Positions 14,678 to 22,840 of a DNA stretch of 64,000 bases are shown one piece after another. This stretch comes from JAUWOY01 sp034431315 (GTDB lineage Bacteria > Chloroflexota > Anaerolineae > VGOG01). The stretch spans positions 1 through 64,000 of the forward strand of contig DAOUDK010000128.1 of assembly GCA_034431315.1 (NCBI GenBank), written 5' to 3'. Below the pieces are notes generated by a model. That model worked only from the letters and a program-made list of their open reading frames with translations. It searched no databases and was not told where the DNA came from. The stretch's first letter is position 1; every line of letters begins with the position of its first letter. The position numbers and the translations under genes are program-made.

Positions 14678-15349
14678 TTATTGCCCTTTAAGTTCTCTGA
14701 GCTGTCGTTCGGCTTCAACCTGGGCCTGTGGGTCCTGGGCAGGGCCCAACTCCAGAAAACGCTCGAAGGATTTGATGGCCTCCTCTTTGTTACCCTGGAG
14801 CTTATAGACCGTCCCCAGACCGAAATGAGCCTCAGGAAGGTTGGAGTCGTATTCCAGAGCTGCGTTGAACTCCTTGACAGCTTCGTCCATCCTCCCTATC
14901 TGGACGTAGGCCGCTCCCAGGAGATAATGCACCTCGGCGTCTCTTGGTTTGATATCCAAAGCCGCCTGGAACTCGCTCACCGCTTCGCTCAGTTGCCCCT
15001 TTTGATAGTAGACCACGCCCAGGTTGGAGTGGGCGTCGGCGTGATTGGCGTCCAAGCCCAGGACCGCCTTGAACTCCTCGGCGGCCTTGTCCAACTGGCC
15101 TCCCCCTGCATAGGCATTGCCCAGACGAAAGTGAGCTTCGGTCGAGGTCGGGTCGGCCTGGACAGCCGCCTCCAACTCGGCGATGGCTTTGTCCAAATCG
15201 CCTGCTTGCAAGTAGTCACGCCCCGCCTCCAGGTGCGCCAGGGGGTCACCCCCCGGCGTAGGCGTACCGCCACCACAGCCAACGAGGGCAAAAATCGCGC
15301 TCAGGGTCAAAAGTCCAATGACAAAGACCTTCATCGAAAAGATTTTCAT
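14678..15349 (-). CDS. TPR-repeat lipoprotein
   Basis: The 223-residue protein starts with a signal sequence (KVFVIGLLTLSAIFALVGC) ending in a lipobox Cys at residue 25, then a Gly/Pro/Thr linker. Five to six tetratricopeptide repeats follow (for example ADPTSTEAHFRLGNAYAGGG, NHADAHSNLGVVYYQKGQ, DAEVHYLLGAAYVQIG). TPRs mediate protein interactions; the protein probably acts as an anchored scaffold outside the membrane. It sits between the MBL hydrolase and the M16 peptidase. Confidence 0.87.
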   Translation of the reverse strand: MKIFSMKVFVIGLLTLSAIFALVGCGGGTPTPGGDPLAHLEAGRDYLQAGDLDKAIAELEAAVQADPTSTEAHFRLGNAYAGGGQLDKAAEEFKAVLGLDANHADAHSNLGVVYYQKGQLSEAVSEFQAALDIKPRDAEVHYLLGAAYVQIGRMDEAVKEFNAALEYDSNLPEAHFGLGTVYKLQGNKEEAIKSFERFLELGPAQDPQAQVEAERQLRELKGQ

Positions 15350-15363
15350 GATCGTTCCTCCGT

Positions 15364-16002
15364 CTACTGTTTGTAGTCCAGCAGCATGACCTGCGTTTCA
15401 TCGGGAAGGCTGCTCTTGGTCACTTTCAGGCTCTCCTGGGTAGCTAACTTGCTGAGCCCCATCTCCTTAAGGAATTTACTCACCGAATCCAGCTTGACCT
15501 CCAGCGCTTTGGTCTTGTAGTGCATAGGGATGACCAGGCGGGGTTCCAGCAAGCTGATGACTTCAGCCGCCTGGGCAGCGTTGATGGTGGAAACCGCGCC
15601 CACGGGTATGAGCAAAACGTCTATATCGCTCAAAGCCTCGACCTGGGATTGAGTCGGCACGTGGCCTAAATCGCCCAGGTGGCAAACCGTCAACCCCTCG
15701 AAGTCGAAGAGGAAAACAGTGTTGCGTCCCCGGCTCGCCCCCTTCTTCCGGTCGTGAAAAGTGGGGATGCCCGTGATAAAGACGCCGCGGACCTCGTACT
15801 CGCCGGGACCGACGATGATCTTGGGCTGGCCCTTGATCCCTTTTACGCAGTTGTGATCAGGGTGATCGTGACTGACGGTCACGATGTCAGTCCGAACCCT
15901 CGGCAGGGTGTAGCCGATACCCTTGTCATAGGGATCGGTTATCACCGTGGCGAGCCTGTCCCGCAGCCTGAAGCAAGATTGCCCATACCAAGTGATTTCC
16001 AT
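15364..16002 (-). CDS. MBL-fold metal-dependent hydrolase (UlaG-like)
   Basis: The 212-residue product has the start MEITWYGQSCFRLRDR and the metal motif SHDHPDHN, followed by GPGEYEVRGVFITGIPTFHD, HLGDLGHV and the terminal VIPMHYKTK. These are typical of the UlaG/YycJ-related branch of the metallo-beta-lactamase superfamily. The substrate cannot be read from the sequence. It is the first gene of the - strand operon; on that strand a TATAAT lies at 16031-16026, about 25 bases before the start, without a clear -35 hexamer. Confidence 0.85.
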   Translation of the reverse strand: MEITWYGQSCFRLRDRLATVITDPYDKGIGYTLPRVRTDIVTVSHDHPDHNCVKGIKGQPKIIVGPGEYEVRGVFITGIPTFHDRKKGASRGRNTVFLFDFEGLTVCHLGDLGHVPTQSQVEALSDIDVLLIPVGAVSTINAAQAAEVISLLEPRLVIPMHYKTKALEVKLDSVSKFLKEMGLSKLATQESLKVTKSSLPDETQVMLLDYKQ

Positions 16003-16043
16003 TCGACAGCACCTCCAATACCAGTATTATACTCAATTTGGCC

Positions 16044-16079
16044 TAAAAAGGAAAATGCCCGCCCTGGCTGGGCGGGCAT
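16044..16079 (-). terminator. Rho-independent terminator of fabH
   Basis: On the - strand, ATGCCCGCC (16079-16071) pairs with GGCGGGCAT (16063-16055) around a 7-base loop, followed by TTTTCCTTTTT. It lies 22 bases beyond the fabH stop and before the next operon. Confidence 0.85.
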
Positions 16080-16100
16080 CGGAAAAGCAGGGCCTTCTTG

Positions 16101-17246
16101 TCAGTCCCGCTTGTCTGTGCTGGAATACAGGGGGAGCAGAAGAGCGCCAACTATAGCCGCCAGAACACCAACTGCGCCGCTGGCCAGAGATCTGACGCTA
16201 CTGAAGGAGCGGTCCTTCAGAGACGCAAACGGCCAAGAGATGGGCCAGGACACCGCCTGGGGCATTCCGACTGTCACCACTGCGGCGGCCCAGGTCAGGC
16301 CGGCGCCGAAGCCCAGGAGGAGGATGTTGTCCCCTTCCTTCACCCGCCCCTCCTCTAGCGCCTCACAGAGGGCGATGGGGATAGAGGCGGCCGAGGTGTT
16401 ACCGTACCTGTCAATGTTGATGTAGACCTTTTCCAAAGGCATCTCCAGGGACTTGGCGAAGGACTGGATGATCCTGAGATTAGCCTGGTGGGGAATGAGA
16501 AGGGCGATGTCGTCCATGGACAAGCCACAGCCCTCAATGGCCCGGACGGCCGCCTGGGCCGGTATCTTGGTAGCGAATTTGAAGACGCGTCTTCCGTCCA
16601 TTTTGATGTAGTGCATCCCTTTGTCCAGGGCCTCCTGGCACGGAGGATTCCGGCTGCCGCCGGCGGGCACGATGAGAGCATCGTACTCGCTACCCTTGGA
16701 GCCCAGGGTGAAAGAGAGAACCCCTGTGGGGGCCTCGCTGGCCTGCAAGACCACGGCACCGGCTCCGTCCCCGAAGAGGACGCAGGTGGCGCGATCTTCC
16801 CAGTCCACGAAGCGGCTGGGGATCTCGGCGCCGATGACCAGCACGTTGTCGTAGGTTCCAGCAGCGATGAACTGGTGAGCGGAGGCCAGGGCGTAGACGA
16901 AGCCTGTGCAGCCGGCGGCAAGATCGAAAGCAGCGGCATGAGGGGCTGCCAACATATCTTGAAGCATGCTGGAGACAGAGGGTATAAGGTAGTCAGGGGT
17001 GGAGGTAGCCACGATGATGAGGTCCAGGTCTCGTGGATCCAGTTCGGCCACCGCCAAGGCATCCTGGCTGGCGGAGAGGGACATCGTCGAGACCGCCTCA
17101 TCTGGCCCCGCTATCCGCCGCTCCCTGATGCCTGTACGGGCCAGGATCCACTCATCGCTGGTCTGTACCATCTTCTCCAGGTCCTGGTTAGTCAAAATCC
17201 TCTCAGGGACATACTTGCCCCAACCGGTGATTCCGGAATATCTCAT
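16101..17246 (-). CDS. fabH: Beta-ketoacyl-ACP synthase III (FabH) with C-terminal extension
   Basis: FabH condenses an acyl-CoA with malonyl-ACP to start fatty-acid synthesis. The catalytic triad is visible: C113 (AAGCTGF), H253 (IPHQAN) and N283 (YGNTSAAS). The fold ends as usual at GFGAGLTWAAAVV (about residue 325), but the frame continues for about 55 residues to 381. This tail includes a hydrophobic stretch (ASGAVGVLAAIVGALLLPLY) that could anchor the enzyme to the membrane. It is the last gene before a terminator in a - strand run that includes two DegV proteins, which bind fatty acids. Confidence 0.92.
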   Translation of the reverse strand: MRYSGITGWGKYVPERILTNQDLEKMVQTSDEWILARTGIRERRIAGPDEAVSTMSLSASQDALAVAELDPRDLDLIIVATSTPDYLIPSVSSMLQDMLAAPHAAAFDLAAGCTGFVYALASAHQFIAAGTYDNVLVIGAEIPSRFVDWEDRATCVLFGDGAGAVVLQASEAPTGVLSFTLGSKGSEYDALIVPAGGSRNPPCQEALDKGMHYIKMDGRRVFKFATKIPAQAAVRAIEGCGLSMDDIALLIPHQANLRIIQSFAKSLEMPLEKVYINIDRYGNTSAASIPIALCEALEEGRVKEGDNILLLGFGAGLTWAAAVVTVGMPQAVSWPISWPFASLKDRSFSSVRSLASGAVGVLAAIVGALLLPLYSSTDKRD

Positions 17247-17379
17247 CTATTACCTCCATGTGTACTTGCTAAAAATCGCTACCAAGGAGCGTCTCGCCCC
17301 GTCTAAGGGCAGTTTGGCCACGAAATCGGGGCGAGGACGCCCCTTCGTAGCAGGGGGGGACCAGAACACAAGGTTAACG

Positions 17380-17763
17380 TTATGCAGCCGAAGCTGATTG
17401 GGCTTCAGCAGCCGCGCGGGAGCGGATAAGATAAGCGAGTGCCCCAGCCACGGAAACAGCCGAGCCCAGAGCCGCTGCGCGGATGAGGATCTGCCTTCCG
17501 GGGCTTCTGGCCAGTTGAGGCACTCCCTCGGCCAGTCTCCGCTGACCAGCAGCCAGCAGATCATCGTGCAAGCTCTGGCAGAACGCTGGCGCAGGCTCCA
17601 CCGGCTCCAGCACCTCTTTGACCTTCTCCGCCGTTTCCAGCAAGGGCTTGAGCTTCTCCCGGTACTCAGGAAACATGGCGAGATAATCGCTTCCCTTCCC
17701 CTGGCCTTTCTTTAATTGATCGGCATGAGCTGCCAATATCTCGGCTAACACTTTCTCTTCCAT
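17380..17763 (-). CDS. Small membrane protein with anti-sigma-like N-terminus
   Basis: The 127-residue product begins MEEKVLAEILAAHADQLKKG and has YLAMFPEYREKLKPLLETAE, a pattern common in Chloroflexi and Planctomycetes proteins that accompany ECF sigma factors. A membrane helix lies near the C-terminus (ILIRAAALGSAVSVAGALAYLI). An ECF sigma factor is encoded on the same strand at 21284-21838, so an anti-sigma or signalling role is possible. This is inference from pattern; I am not sure of the family. Confidence 0.6.
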   Translation of the reverse strand: MEEKVLAEILAAHADQLKKGQGKGSDYLAMFPEYREKLKPLLETAEKVKEVLEPVEPAPAFCQSLHDDLLAAGQRRLAEGVPQLARSPGRQILIRAAALGSAVSVAGALAYLIRSRAAAEAQSASAA

Positions 17764-17867
17764 AGCCTTCCCCCTCGAAAGCCAAACCCTCCCTCAATCA
17801 GAACAGGATACGCAGAATTTACGGATTCTTCCCACCAGTCCGTTGAATCCCACCAGTCCGTTGTCCC

Positions 17868-18701
17868 TCAGACCTTATACGAGACGATGCCGATGATGCC
17901 TGGCCCACCGTGCACCGTCAGCGAACAACAGAGGTCCACCACGATCATCTCGTCGCAGTTGAAGGTGCTCTCCAGTCGCTGCCTCAATTCTTCTGCCTCA
18001 GCCGGGGCTTGAGCGTGGGGGATGCCAAGCTTAACAGGCTCCGTCGTGCCCACCGCCTCCTCGGTCAACTCCACCAGGCGATCTATGGCCTTGCCTCTAG
18101 TCCGCACGTTCTGGAAAGCCTCCAGCACGCCGTCCTCCACCTTGATGACGGGTTTGAGATCGAGCAACGCGCCCAGCGCTCCGGCTAGTTTGCCCACCCG
18201 CCCGCTCCTCTGAAGGTATTTCAGAGTAGCCGGGGTGAGATAAAGGTTTATCCTCGACCGTATCCCTTCCAAGGCCTGGATGATCTCCCCCATGCTCTTG
18301 CCTTCCTCGGCAGCCCTGGCGGCGGCCAGCACCTGGTAGCCTGTCCCTATCGAAATAGACAGCGTGTCGAAGACCTCGATGTCGGCCTCAGGCAGCATAG
18401 ACTTGGCCAGCACCGCCGACTGGTAGGTGCCGCTGTGCTTGGAAGTGATGTGGATGGAGATGATGGAATGGCCATCTTCTGCCAAGGGCCGATACACCTC
18501 GACGAGCTGCCCCGGCGAGGGCTGTGACGACGTGGGCATGACTTCTTCGAGCTTGCGGAAGAAGGTCGGGCGGTCAATTTCGATGCCTTCTTGATAGGTT
18601 TCCGTGCCGAACTGAATGTTGATGGGCACCGTCCAGATGTCGTACTTCTCCATTAACTCTTGAGGGACATCGGCCGTGCTGTCGGTGACGATTTTGATCA
18701 T
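17868..18701 (-). CDS. DegV family fatty-acid-binding protein
   Basis: The 277-residue product begins MIKIVTDSTADVPQELM and carries the DegV signatures TSSQPSPGQ, ITSKHSGTYQSA, and FDTLSISIGTGYQVLAAARAA (cut here to the key blocks). DegV/FakB proteins bind a fatty acid for phosphorylation by FakA. The ATG at 18701 has GAGGGGGAAAG upstream; a longer frame upstream is not conserved. Its ribosome binding site and first 17 codons are duplicated 1.1 kb upstream at the start of the neighbouring degV gene. Confidence 0.93.
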   Translation of the reverse strand: MIKIVTDSTADVPQELMEKYDIWTVPINIQFGTETYQEGIEIDRPTFFRKLEEVMPTSSQPSPGQLVEVYRPLAEDGHSIISIHITSKHSGTYQSAVLAKSMLPEADIEVFDTLSISIGTGYQVLAAARAAEEGKSMGEIIQALEGIRSRINLYLTPATLKYLQRSGRVGKLAGALGALLDLKPVIKVEDGVLEAFQNVRTRGKAIDRLVELTEEAVGTTEPVKLGIPHAQAPAEAEELRQRLESTFNCDEMIVVDLCCSLTVHGGPGIIGIVSYKV

Positions 18702-18724
18702 CTTTCCCCCTCTTTTCTTTTGGA
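18651..18724 (-). repeat. degV 5'-end repeat, copy 1
   Basis: These 74 bases (ribosome binding site plus codons 1-17 of degV) match 19785-19858 at about 67 of 74 positions, with an identical run of about 42 bases. Similarity stops exactly at the Met codon 17 in both copies. Together the copies bracket the second degV gene. Confidence 0.9.
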
Positions 18725-18750
18725 TCATGAATTGATGGCACACCCTGGCA

Positions 18751-18818
18751 CTCCCCCCAGCCCCCCAATACTGGGGGGAGTAGAATGGTCCCCCCCCAGG
18801 ACTGGGGGGTTAGGGGGG
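18751..18818. repeat. CCCCCCAG hairpin repeat
   Basis: CTCCCCCCAG (18751-18760) pairs perfectly with CTGGGGGGAG (18771-18780), and a second hairpin (CCCCCCAG with CTGGGGGG) follows at 18789-18808. This G/C-run family also occurs inside a gene at 33758-33806. It lies between the two degV genes and may act as a terminator or mRNA stabiliser. Confidence 0.75.
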
Positions 18819-18830
18819 GCGGCTGGGTAG

Positions 18831-19835
18831 TTACTCCACACTAATATAAGCTACAGCCAAACCTCCTCTGCCAATGTATCTACCGACAGAAGAGCCGATG
18901 TCATCAATATACGAGTTTCCAACGTTCAATTCACCTTTTATCTGTTCCAGGAAATCCTCCGCCTTTTCTCTTACTAATGAATGTAATACGTAAACATCTA
19001 TTCTTGTGTCGCCCACCTTTTCCTTGACCAGCTCTATCATCTTTCTTCTAGCCTTCCGTTCGCCTCTCACTTTAGCCACGTCTTCAAGATAACCGTCCCT
19101 TAGCATTAGTACGGGTTTTATTTTCAACAAGGTGCCCAGGAAGGCTTGCAATTCTCCGACTCTATCTACTATGTACTCCAGGGTGTTGAGGATCAAGTAT
19201 AGGCCCGTCTTTCTCTTGGCCTCGATCATCTTCCCAACGACTGCATCAATAGACCTTCCTTCATGGATGGCGTTGAGGGCTTCGATCGCTATCAGACCAG
19301 CGCCTCCTGAAACAAAGTCCGTGTTCATCACCACAATGATCGGCTCAGTCAACTTTCCTATCTCGGCCAATCTATCCTCTAGTCGAGGATCACTGGAATG
19401 AACAGCGTGCAGCCCCTCTTCAAAAAATTCTTCGTGAGGATCAATGACTACCACCTGGGCACCCTCTACTTGCCTTGCGCTCTGAATCGCGGCATTGAAA
19501 ACCCCGGTGAGCCTGGAACTAGGTGTAGGGTAGACTATCTTCGAGTATTTTGCGAGAAGGTCATTGTAAAACGACAGGAATTCTCCCAGCCCAGGCACGG
19601 CAGTGGACGGGCGTCCTTTAGATGTCTCCAAAATAGAGTAGAATTCTTCAGGTGTGATATCAACCCCGTCCCTATACTCTTTCCCTTCAGCATGTATGGG
19701 CACGTGAATTACCGTAACGCCGTATTCTTCTATGAACTCCTTTGGCATGACGGTGGTGCTATCTATAAGCAGAGTTGTATCTAACATCAACTCCTTAGGG
19801 GCATCGGCAGTGCTGTCGGTGACGATTTTGATCAT
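18831..19835 (-). CDS. DegV family protein with chimeric N-terminus
   Basis: The 334-residue product has DegV blocks (STAVPGLGEFLSFYNDL, PTPSSRLTGVFNAAIQSA, LYLILNTLEYIVDRVGEL, IKPVLMLRDGYLEDV). Its start is odd: MIKIVTDSTADAPKELM is followed at once by a second DegV-like start, LDTTLLIDSTTVMPKEFIEE. The first 17 residues and the ribosome binding site are a near copy of the neighbouring degV. The body is more AT-rich and diverged. The simplest reading is a foreign degV that gained the native gene's 5' end by recombination; the original start was probably the Met at residue 17. Confidence 0.85.
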   Translation of the reverse strand: MIKIVTDSTADAPKELMLDTTLLIDSTTVMPKEFIEEYGVTVIHVPIHAEGKEYRDGVDITPEEFYSILETSKGRPSTAVPGLGEFLSFYNDLLAKYSKIVYPTPSSRLTGVFNAAIQSARQVEGAQVVVIDPHEEFFEEGLHAVHSSDPRLEDRLAEIGKLTEPIIVVMNTDFVSGGAGLIAIEALNAIHEGRSIDAVVGKMIEAKRKTGLYLILNTLEYIVDRVGELQAFLGTLLKIKPVLMLRDGYLEDVAKVRGERKARRKMIELVKEKVGDTRIDVYVLHSLVREKAEDFLEQIKGELNVGNSYIDDIGSSVGRYIGRGGLAVAYISVE

Positions 19836-19858
19836 CTTTCCCCCTCTTTTCCCTTGGA
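19785..19858 (-). repeat. degV 5'-end repeat, copy 2
   Basis: Partner of 18651-18724. This copy supplies the ribosome binding site (GAGGGGGAAAG) and the first 17 codons of the chimeric degV gene. Confidence 0.9.
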
Positions 19859-19870
19859 CATAATAAGCCC

Positions 19871-21241
19871 TTACAGTTTGACACCGCTGAGGTAGGCCAG
19901 CGGGTTGGTTAGGTCAACGAGCAGGTTCTTAACCCGCTTCAACGCAGAGACCTGGATGCGCCCCGCCCTCACCCGCTCCTTGAGTTCCGAAAGGCTCATC
20001 GTCGTGCTGGCGTAAAGCTGCGCCATGTTCTCGTAGAACTCCCTGGTGGGAAGCCTCGTTGGCAGAACGCTGTGCAGGAAGTCGAATAACTCGTAGTTTC
20101 GAGTGGTCAGCTCGTTGATCTTTTCCCTGAAGAACTCCGTTCCGGGCAGTGGGGTTAGGACGGTGAATTGGGGAAAGCCGATCTTGAGTCTTCGCACGTA
20201 ATCAATCAGGGCGTCGAAGTCGGGCTTTGTCCACCGCGGGTCAACAATGAAGGCCCCCCAGATGTCCACACCGTTCTGGTTCATGATGCGCGCTGCCTCC
20301 TCGTTGGTGCGGACAGTGCTTCTCTTGTTAAGGTCGGCTAACTCCTCTTCTCGAAACTTCTCGAAGCCCACCAGCACGGTCGAGAGGCCAATCCCCGCCC
20401 ACTTCTCGATGAGGTCAGGGCGCCTGACGATGCTATCGCTGCGGGCCTGCATCCAGAACCTCGTCCTGATGCCCGCTGCCTTGATCAGTTCGCAGATCCT
20501 TTCCGCCCGCGGCAGGCTCTGCAGGAAGTTGTCATCCACGAAGGCCACCACATCACCTAGCCGGCCTTCCAGTTCTTCCAGTACCCGCTCCGGCGACTTG
20601 ACCCGACACTTGCCACGGTGAAAGGCCCACACCGAGCAGAACTTGCAGCGGTAGGGACAACCTCTAGCTGTCTCTACGGGATACGGCGATGTCCAGAACT
20701 GAAAGTGGTATTCCTCTCGATAGTCGTCCACGAGGTGTCGGGCGGGAAGGGGAGAATCGTCGAGGACGATGGGGTCCCTGGGGGCGGTGCGTACCTGTAC
20801 CCCGTCTCGGCGATAGATGATCCCCGCCACACGGTGATAATCAGAGCCCCCAGCCACTGCTTCAATCAACTCGGGAAAGGTCGCCTCGCCCTCGCCGACC
20901 ACGATAACATCTACGTCCTCGCAATCGAAGTCCTCGGGGCAGAGGCTGGCATGATGGCCGCCGACGACGGTGAAAACGGTCGGGTCTAGCTCCTTGACCT
21001 CCCGACAGATGGATAGCATACGGGGCACATTGGTGGTGTAACCCGTCACCCCCACCAGGTCGGGGGCGAAGCCCTGGAGGGTCCCCATCAGGTTGGGGTC
21101 CACCCGCATATCGAGGATTTTCACCTCATGCTCGGGGATGGTGGCAGCCAGGATCTCCAGCGCCAACGGCTCAGCGCGAGCCAGCCTTGTGAAGCCCACC
21201 AGGCTCGAGGGGTCCTCCGGTTGAACGAGCAATACTTTCAT
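19871..21241 (-). CDS. B12-binding-domain radical SAM protein
   Basis: The 456-residue protein has an N-terminal cobalamin-binding-type Rossmann domain (MKVLLVQPED to about residue 150, with VVGGHHASLCPEDF and VVGEGE) and a radical SAM core with C195, C199 and C202 (GCPYRCKFC). The DxHxxG motif for base-off B12 is not evident. The C-terminal region (LTPLPGTEFF, then LHSVLPTRLPTREFYE) resembles hopanoid methylases of the HpnR/HpnJ group. It could be a C-methylase, but the substrate is uncertain. It is preceded by an ECF sigma gene, 42 bases away. Confidence 0.82.
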   Translation of the reverse strand: MKVLLVQPEDPSSLVGFTRLARAEPLALEILAATIPEHEVKILDMRVDPNLMGTLQGFAPDLVGVTGYTTNVPRMLSICREVKELDPTVFTVVGGHHASLCPEDFDCEDVDVIVVGEGEATFPELIEAVAGGSDYHRVAGIIYRRDGVQVRTAPRDPIVLDDSPLPARHLVDDYREEYHFQFWTSPYPVETARGCPYRCKFCSVWAFHRGKCRVKSPERVLEELEGRLGDVVAFVDDNFLQSLPRAERICELIKAAGIRTRFWMQARSDSIVRRPDLIEKWAGIGLSTVLVGFEKFREEELADLNKRSTVRTNEEAARIMNQNGVDIWGAFIVDPRWTKPDFDALIDYVRRLKIGFPQFTVLTPLPGTEFFREKINELTTRNYELFDFLHSVLPTRLPTREFYENMAQLYASTTMSLSELKERVRAGRIQVSALKRVKNLLVDLTNPLAYLSGVKL

Positions 21242-21283
21242 CCTTCCTCCTCCATTTCGATCCCTCTCACTGGTATCTCCTTC

Positions 21284-21838
21284 TCAAAATCCCCACTTCT
21301 CCAGGTCTTCTCTCAGGGCGATCAGGATGCGGAAGTACAGGGATTTGATAGCTCCCACGCTGCGACCCAGTACCTGGCCGATCTCAGCGTTGGACATCCC
21401 CTCCATGAGCTTGAGGATGAGCAGTTGCTGGCGGTCGGCAGGGAGCCGCTTGATGGCTTCGAGGAGGGCCTCTCGTTCCTCGTTGGCCTCGGCCTGATGC
21501 TCCGGAGCGCTGCTTCTGCTACGCTGTCTGGTCAGGGCCCACTCATCCAGGGAGATAACCGGGTGCCGGCTGCGGTCACGGAGCCAGTTAGCCACCAGGT
21601 TGTGGGCAATTCGATAGAGCCAGGCCGAGAAGGGCAAGCCCTTGTTCTCGTAGCGATCTATGTTAGCGAGAGCGCGGTGAAAAGTCCTGGAGGTGAGGTC
21701 TTCGGCGTCGTGGCGGTTGCCGGTGCGGCGATAGATGTAGCTATAGATCTTCCGCACGTACTTTCCGTATAAGACACCGAAGGCCGCGGGGTCCTCTTTG
21801 GCCTTCTCCACCAAAATCTCTTCGTTTTCTTCCACCAC
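21284..21838 (-). CDS. ECF-family RNA polymerase sigma factor
   Basis: The 184-residue protein has sigma region 2 (AFGVLYGKYVRKIYSYIYRR, DAEDLTSRTFHRALANI, PFSAWLYRIAHNLVANWLRD) and region 4 (LPADRQQLLILKLMEGMSNA, then EIGQVLGRSVGAIKSLYFR, the helix-turn-helix). It directs transcription of a specific regulon. It is the first gene of the - strand run down to fabH, and the small membrane protein at 17380-17763 may be its regulator. Confidence 0.92.
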   Translation of the reverse strand: MVEENEEILVEKAKEDPAAFGVLYGKYVRKIYSYIYRRTGNRHDAEDLTSRTFHRALANIDRYENKGLPFSAWLYRIAHNLVANWLRDRSRHPVISLDEWALTRQRSRSSAPEHQAEANEEREALLEAIKRLPADRQQLLILKLMEGMSNAEIGQVLGRSVGAIKSLYFRILIALREDLEKWGF

Positions 21839-21913
21839 AGAAGAGCCCTTTCCTGCGGCCCTTCAGTGCTTTGTTATTACAACACCGAAGAGCGGCAATG
21901 GTTACGGAGTCTT

Positions 21914-21935
21914 GGGTAACGAGGCAATGAGTAAT
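21914..21935. repeat. GTAACGAGGCAATGAGTAA-type short repeat
   Basis: TGGGTAACGAGGCAATGAGTAA belongs to a family also present at 32901-32950, 35671-35730 and 39667-39702. Here it lies upstream of the sigma factor gene. Confidence 0.6.
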
Positions 21936-21967
21936 ACTGGAATTATGATATAAGCTCCAAGGCCCGT

Positions 21968-21995
21968 CCCCGGGCCGTCAAGGCCGCGCCCGGGG
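21968..21995. other. Strong hairpin in divergent intergenic region
   Basis: CCCCGGGC (21968-21975) pairs with GCCCGGGG (21988-21995), loop 12 bases. It sits between the divergent sigma factor and Ig-like protein genes (21839-22116). No U-tract follows on either strand, so it may be a regulatory or repeat hairpin. Confidence 0.5.
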
Positions 21996-22116
21996 ATGCC
22001 TGACTTCTCAGGTATAAGTATAGCAGGATTTCTGCATGTGGTCAATAATGCCCACCTTGTCATCAACGCCTTTTTGTGATAAACTTATAGCGGAACAAGA
22101 CCTGGAAGGAGTTCAG

Positions 22117-22803
22117 ATGATTAAGAAGATTTTAGCTCTCGGTTTGCTTGCCGCCCTTTTTATGGGGCTCTCACTCGTGAGGCTCGAGGCTGCTCCGCCG
22201 CAGCAAGGAGCGGTCATCACCTCTCCTCAGGATCGCGACGTGGTGCGCGGCTTGCTGGTCATCAAAGGCACGGCCACCACCCCCAATTTTTGGAAATATG
22301 AGGTGCACTATGCGCCGGAGCCCAACCCTACCGATCAGTGGATGCTGGTGGGGGATGTTCACGAAGCGCAGGTCACTGATGGACGATTGGAAGCCTGGGA
22401 TACCTCCCTGGTGTCCGATGGGACCTACAGCCTGCGGCTCAGGGTTGTTCGTGTGGACGGCAACTACGACGAGTATTACGTGCGCCAGATCTCGGTGGTC
22501 AATGCCCAGCCGACGGAGACGCCGACGGCAACGCCAACCCCGCCGGCCACCCGCACCCCCCTGCCTCCCACGCCCACGGTGATCATCGAGCAGCCACCAA
22601 CATCCACCCCCCGACCCACCTCCACCCCTGGGCCGGCCGGGGTCACGCCGGAGTCGCAAACAGGGACCGGGCTCAGTATCACCGCGCAAGGGTTAGGCAA
22701 AGCCCTGCTCTACGGCGCAGGCGGAACCATGGGCTTGTTCCTGCTGATGGCCGTCATAACCACCTTGCGGCGACTCATCTCCTGGCTGATAGCGCAGTTC
22801 TGA
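22117..22803 (+). CDS. Secreted, membrane-anchored protein with Ig-like domain and Thr/Pro stalk
   Basis: The 228-residue product has a signal peptide (KKILALGLLAALFMGLSL), a beta-rich domain of about 100 residues (VITSPQDRDVVRGLLVIKGT, then WDTSLVSDGTYSLRLRVV, as in Ig-like/Gmad domains), a stalk of repeated TPT and PPT, and a C-terminal membrane helix (LLYGAGGTMGLFLLMAVITT). It is probably displayed on the cell surface, with the stalk spanning the wall or a sugar layer. The ATG at 22117 has GGAAGGAG upstream. The function is unknown. Confidence 0.75.
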   Translation: MIKKILALGLLAALFMGLSLVRLEAAPPQQGAVITSPQDRDVVRGLLVIKGTATTPNFWKYEVHYAPEPNPTDQWMLVGDVHEAQVTDGRLEAWDTSLVSDGTYSLRLRVVRVDGNYDEYYVRQISVVNAQPTETPTATPTPPATRTPLPPTPTVIIEQPPTSTPRPTSTPGPAGVTPESQTGTGLSITAQGLGKALLYGAGGTMGLFLLMAVITTLRRLISWLIAQF

Positions 22804-22806
22804 GGA

Positions 22807-22840
22807 GTGAAACGTGAAACGTGAAGACGTGAAACGTGAG
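22807..22840 (+). repeat. CGTGAAA heptamer repeat at the pth start
   Basis: Repeated GTGAAAC/GTGAAGAC units cover the intergenic gap and the first nine pth codons, which read VKREDVKRE. It is the same family as 6519-6536. Confidence 0.85.

Noticed and set aside
20095..20130. ELTTRNYE in the radical SAM protein as another inserted repeat
   Set aside because: This segment resembles the normal sequence of related radical SAM methylases and is not tandemly repeated here.
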